The notes beneath the pieces are model-generated. The model did not search any database. It was given only the letters and a program-made list of their open reading frames with translations, and had not been told where the DNA came from. From Hemibagrus wyckioides (Eukaryota > Chordata > Actinopteri > Siluriformes > Bagridae), in contig NC_080734.1 of the NCBI RefSeq assembly GCF_019097595.1, positions 17,620,392 to 17,684,391 on the forward strand: 64,000 bases of DNA, read 5' to 3'. A program made the translations under genes and the position numbers. Positions 59,863 to 64,000 of the stretch are shown piece after piece. Every line of letters starts with the position of its first letter. Position 1 is the stretch's first letter.

Positions 59863-61214
59863 TAATTCTTATTAGAACAAAGAACATAAAGTACATTTTA
59901 TAGCCCCTGGCTTGCTTATTAACGACAAACCTTTTTCATCATTTTTTATTCAAAATTTTTACACTGAGGCAAGGACCATTATGTAAAGCTCTTTAGAAAT
60001 AAAATTGAGTTGAATTGAATTTATAAAGCATTTAGACAGTGTTGTAAGTTCCACAAACTGACAGAGCGGTTCACCTCTGCCCCCCAGCACCAACATTTCC
60101 ATATCACATCTATTACATGTTACTGAACTAATTACCATGCAATAATCTGCCCCTTTGTTTGCTGGGGTAATTTGTGGTGTCTCTTGTTTCCTTGTTGAGT
60201 TTCGTGATCTGTTGTATTACAGGGTGAAGTATTATGTATACCAGGAACTAACCATTGCCTAGTTTTTTTCCACGTGCCTTAAAACTGGCTGTAGTGTGTT
60301 GACCTTCATTATAATGGCTTTTTAACAAAATGTGAAGAAAACGCTTTACTATTTAGATGAATATAATGAAATAATCATTGTGTATAGAGCGTAATACATT
60401 TTTGGATAAAGCTTATACAAATGTGGCACAAAACGCGTTACTGATGATCATGTGAAAAATTTCTTTAGACCCTTTATACTGTATATAAATAGAATAAAAC
60501 AGGAATTAAAGTAAGATATCGCTTACTGAGCATATTTAGAAGGATTGTGCTATTTCAATATATTTTAACACACCAATTTACTCATTTCGTATTGAATTTA
60601 TCTGAACACAAGTAATTTATTATCCTATTTAACACAAGCTCTGCGTTACGATCGCAACAGTTGTCGCAAAGTGATGGCATGATTATTTAAATAATTGATT
60701 TAATTGACTAAATTATTTAACGAACCCATTATTTTGCACGTTCTCAGCTCGGCCCCTCTTCATCCGCTGAAGTTAATTAAATCTGAAGTAAATTAGATGA
60801 TTTATTTTATCAACCTAAAGTCATTTTCCACGGCAGTCGAATGTGTCTACAATTCAGTTCACTGAGGATCTTTAAGACAGAAAGTGTTTTTCAAGATCCC
60901 GCCCCACTTCTCTTGCTAATAAGTCTCATATTTAATGTCAGATATGTATTCATGTAAACTATTTGAAATGAAATTACATTGAGAAAAAAATATTTGACCT
61001 ACCACTGACAACAGAGTTTTCACAAAACTTTCACAGCTACCGGGAAATCATACTGTGTGACTGTTTCCATGTAACAGGGTTAAATTAAAGATAAGAGAAG
61101 GACCTTTGGTTTCTTCTATGAGTCTGCGTGTGGCATCGAATTATGTTCAATCATAAACCCCACAGAGATGGACAGATAAGAGTCTAGTTCAGATGTCTGC
61201 ATTTGCATATGTGT

Positions 61215-61253
<39 letters not shown>

Positions 61254-61532
61254 ATCTTTTTCATTCCAGGGCCACTCTACACCACTGACACGGTAAATGC
61301 GTTTAGGGACCTGGGTGGATCTGTTACAGGCTAAAAGTGGAAAGAAAGTGTAGAGTTACAAATTGTGTTTTACTACACAAAGGCCGTGTGGAAGAATGAC
61401 AACAGTGTCAGTGATTCATGTGTGTTTGTGATGTTCTGCTTGTGGCGGATCTCTTAAATCAACGCTCCAAGTCGCTTTGTTTCTGTAACATTGCCGCTTT
61501 TCATTCTTTATACACTTTTCATTTAACTGAAG

Positions 61533-61563
61533 CTGTCTTTCTTTCTTTCTTTCTTTCTTTCTC
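61533..61563. repeat. (TTTC)n microsatellite
   Basis: About seven tttc units. Confidence 0.85.
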
Positions 61564-61726
61564 TTCTGATAAAGACTTGTGTTTCTCACAGTTCTTTGAG
61601 CCCCTCCGTCCCACCCTTATGCATCTATTTATCTACCTATTTACTTTATTTATTTATGCCTACTGTGATTAATGACTTTTAGTTAATTTTTGTAATAAGT
61701 TCTCCATATGAAATCAAATATCAAAC

Positions 61727-62070
61727 TATCTCTCTCTCTCTCTCTCTGTGTCTCTCTCTGTCCTCTGTCTCTCTCTCTATCTGTCTCTCTCTCTTTCTCT
61801 CTCTCTCTATCTGTCTCTCTCTTTCTCTCTCTCTCTCTTTATTGCTCTCTCTCTCTTTCTCTCTCTCTCTATCTGTCTCTCTTTATCTCTCTCTGTCTGT
61901 CTCTCTCTGTCTGTCTCTCTGTCTGTCTCTCTTTATCTCTCTCTCTGTCTCTCTCTGTCTGTCTCTCTTTATCTCTCTCTCTGTCTCTCTCTGTCTGTCT
62001 CTCTGGCTGTCTCTCTTTATCTCTCTCTCTCTCTCTCTGTCTGTCTGTCTGTCTCTCCCTCTCTCTCTCT
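61727..62070. repeat. CT-rich (TCTC/TGTC)n microsatellite block
   Basis: About 340 bp of tctc with interspersed tgtc, tatc and tttc. The phrase 'tctctctttatctctctctgtctgt' recurs several times. The Ser/Leu-rich frames on both strands are artefacts. Confidence 0.93.
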
Positions 62071-63515
62071 CCTGTCCCGCTTTCACAATCCAGTGCTGCA
62101 GGCATGTTCGGTCACTGAGGCGTGGAAGTGGACTGGACAGCACTCAGCCAGGAGAGAGGGGTTTTGGAGCCGCTCGATGCGTCTGTACCACTCCACTCAA
62201 TACTACATTACTACATAACAACCGGAGGCGTCTCACACTAATCCACACCATCATAAAATTACACAGAGACAAATCTACTGAACACCACCGAACATCTAAA
62301 CTTAACACAGTGCACTTAGACCAATGATGAAGATAATGATCCATCTGAAATTATTTAAGGAATAGAAAAAGGAGGGGTCATGTTACAGTGCAACAGCAAC
62401 ACATACAGCACATATAGTCCACAAGACAAAAATAATAACACCATAAACCTGTCTAAAGGTTTATACAGTCGTGACTCTTAACCCTGTGTGGTTTTACCTG
62501 AAGGATTCGTCGACTGTTTATATAACACTACAGAAATGGGTCTGATGTCACCATTTACTTTAGAGATACAAGACATTTGTGTGGGAAAACATTTTTTTAA
62601 AACTTATCAATGGAAATTTCACCCCTAGATGGCTTGGTAAAAACTGAAATACTTACAAAACACTAGAAATCCTTGAGTGTCTACTCTCACATAAAGCATT
62701 AGCCACCACTGTGGAGTGTGACATGACAAAGACATTTCCTACTGAACACAAGCACCACAAAACAGGCACAAATATCATTTTTTGGCCTCTGGGGAAAAGA
62801 ATGAATCCAAAACTCAACTCCACAGTGCATTACTGAACCTACAACTACAGTAACACTACAGCTATACTTCAGCTCAGCTTAGCTGGTACAGTAACACACT
62901 CATGCTCCCTCTATACTGGAGTCAAAGAACACTTTTAGGTTCCCGGTCATCATTACTGTCTGAATCATCAAGCTTTTAAAATCAATCGAGGTCAAATCAA
63001 GTTAAAATGTCAATGATATTTGCTGACTTATCGAAATTAATTCCTTAAAAATGGTCAATTCTAATCTCGCTTTTTTTTTTTTTATCACAATGAAGACATT
63101 TTTAGAAATGAGGAAGTGCGGCCCGAATGTGAATGTACCAGTCCCAGCTGTGTTGCACTCAGTGTTGAATTTTAATGTGTCCTGCATTGTACGGAAACTA
63201 TGGGCAAGGCAGAAGGACTTTGTTAGCACTGAACATGAGTCTTCCATGTAACAACAAACAAGCTATGGCCAAATACCAATCCTAGGCTGTGTGGTTACCT
63301 GTAAGACACCAAACACACCTCAACGGATACAATGCACCGACAGTTCAAAAAACCACAGATTAGGATAACAGAAATAAATAATAGAATATTAGAAATGTAC
63401 AGATCTATTCTGAAAAACTTTTTAAAGTTTTAAAGCTTGATGTCACACCAGCTGTGGGCAATGCACCATCATGCCACCAGAGGGCACGATGAAGTTTGAA
63501 CACTTCTGAAACAGT

Positions 63516-64000
63516 ACCTACTGCATTCAATTCAGTAGCTACTGCATACGATTCAGTACCTACTGTGTTTGATTTAGTACATACTGCATTCGACTCAGTA
63601 CCTACTGTGTTCGATTCAGTACCTATTGCATATGATTTAGTACATACCGTGTTTGATTCAGTACCTACTGTGTTTGATTCAGTACCTACTGGATATAAAT
63701 CAGTACCTATTGCTTTTGATTTAGTACCTACTGTGTTTGATTCAGTACCTACTGTGTTCGATTCAGTACCTACTGTGTTCGATTCAGTACCTACTGTGTT
63801 TGATTCAGTACCTATTGCATATGATTTAGTACCTACTGTGTTCGATTCAGTACCTATTGCATATGATTTAGTACCTACTGTGTTTGATTTAGTACCTACT
63901 GTGTTCGATTCAGTACCTATTGCATACGATTTAATACCTACTGTGTTTGATTCAGTACATACTACATATGAATCAGTACCTATTGCTTTTGATTTAATAC
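63516..64000. repeat. 21-bp minisatellite running off the right edge
   Basis: About 22 copies of a 21-bp unit (gattcagtacctactgtgttt) with variants: attgcatat or tactgcata for the second half, and ttcag/tttag. It continues to the last base of the window, so its full length is unknown. Confidence 0.93.

Noticed and set aside
61708..62327. Overlapping Ser/Leu-rich and Arg/Glu/Asp-rich frames
   Set aside because: They are translation of the CT-rich microsatellite block on both strands.
62341..63500. Possible exon or UTR before the terminal minisatellite
   Set aside because: It is unremarkable AT-rich sequence, and no coding frame with splice signals could be tied to CRACD.

Overview
The window is vertebrate genomic DNA, almost certainly from a teleost fish. 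Genes have many short exons with GT-AG (a few GC-AG) introns. Repeats are of fish type: tRNA-derived SINEs, Tc1-like fragments, MITEs, and long GATA and GA satellite-like arrays. One gene is a fish-type finTRIM. The repeats resemble those I associate with catfish-like otophysans, but the species cannot be fixed from the sequence alone.

Layout, left to right: a finTRIM-like gene (-, cut by the left edge, 1-1109); PAICS (-, 3016-10526); a 626-bp divergent promoter region; PPAT (+, 11153-27246), with a whole Myb/SANT-like gene (-, 12324-16018) nested antisense in its first intron; HJURP (-, 28185-34267), tail-to-tail with PPAT; a 278-bp divergent promoter region; AASDH (+, 34546-49447); CRACD/KIAA1211 (-, 51187-57546, first exon(s) not found), tail-to-tail with AASDH; then about 6.4 kb of repeats, probably CRACD 5' intron. 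For PAICS, PPAT, HJURP, AASDH and the nested gene I joined every exon by hand. Each chain keeps phase, uses consensus splice sites and sums to a whole number of codons (425, 508, 699, 1166 and 576 aa). The CRACD part found is 1186 aa.

Functionally, PPAT (first step) and PAICS (steps 6-7) of de novo purine synthesis share one divergent promoter with three CACGTG E-boxes. AASDH and the CENP-A chaperone HJURP share a second one. Human 4q12 has CRACD-AASDH-PPAT-PAICS in the matching relative orientation but lacks HJURP there, so HJURP lying between AASDH and PPAT is the main gene-order difference.

Other notable items: three introns needing GC-AG splicing (two in PPAT, one in CRACD); a 4.2-kb purine-rich minisatellite in PPAT intron 10 with a four-unit (140-bp) higher-order period; a 1.3-kb GATA/GACA array lodged inside a MITE in AASDH intron 1; further minisatellites; and a deletion-derivative Tc1-like element with intact-looking ends. 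I saw no CRISPR array, operon or clearly new biochemical system.
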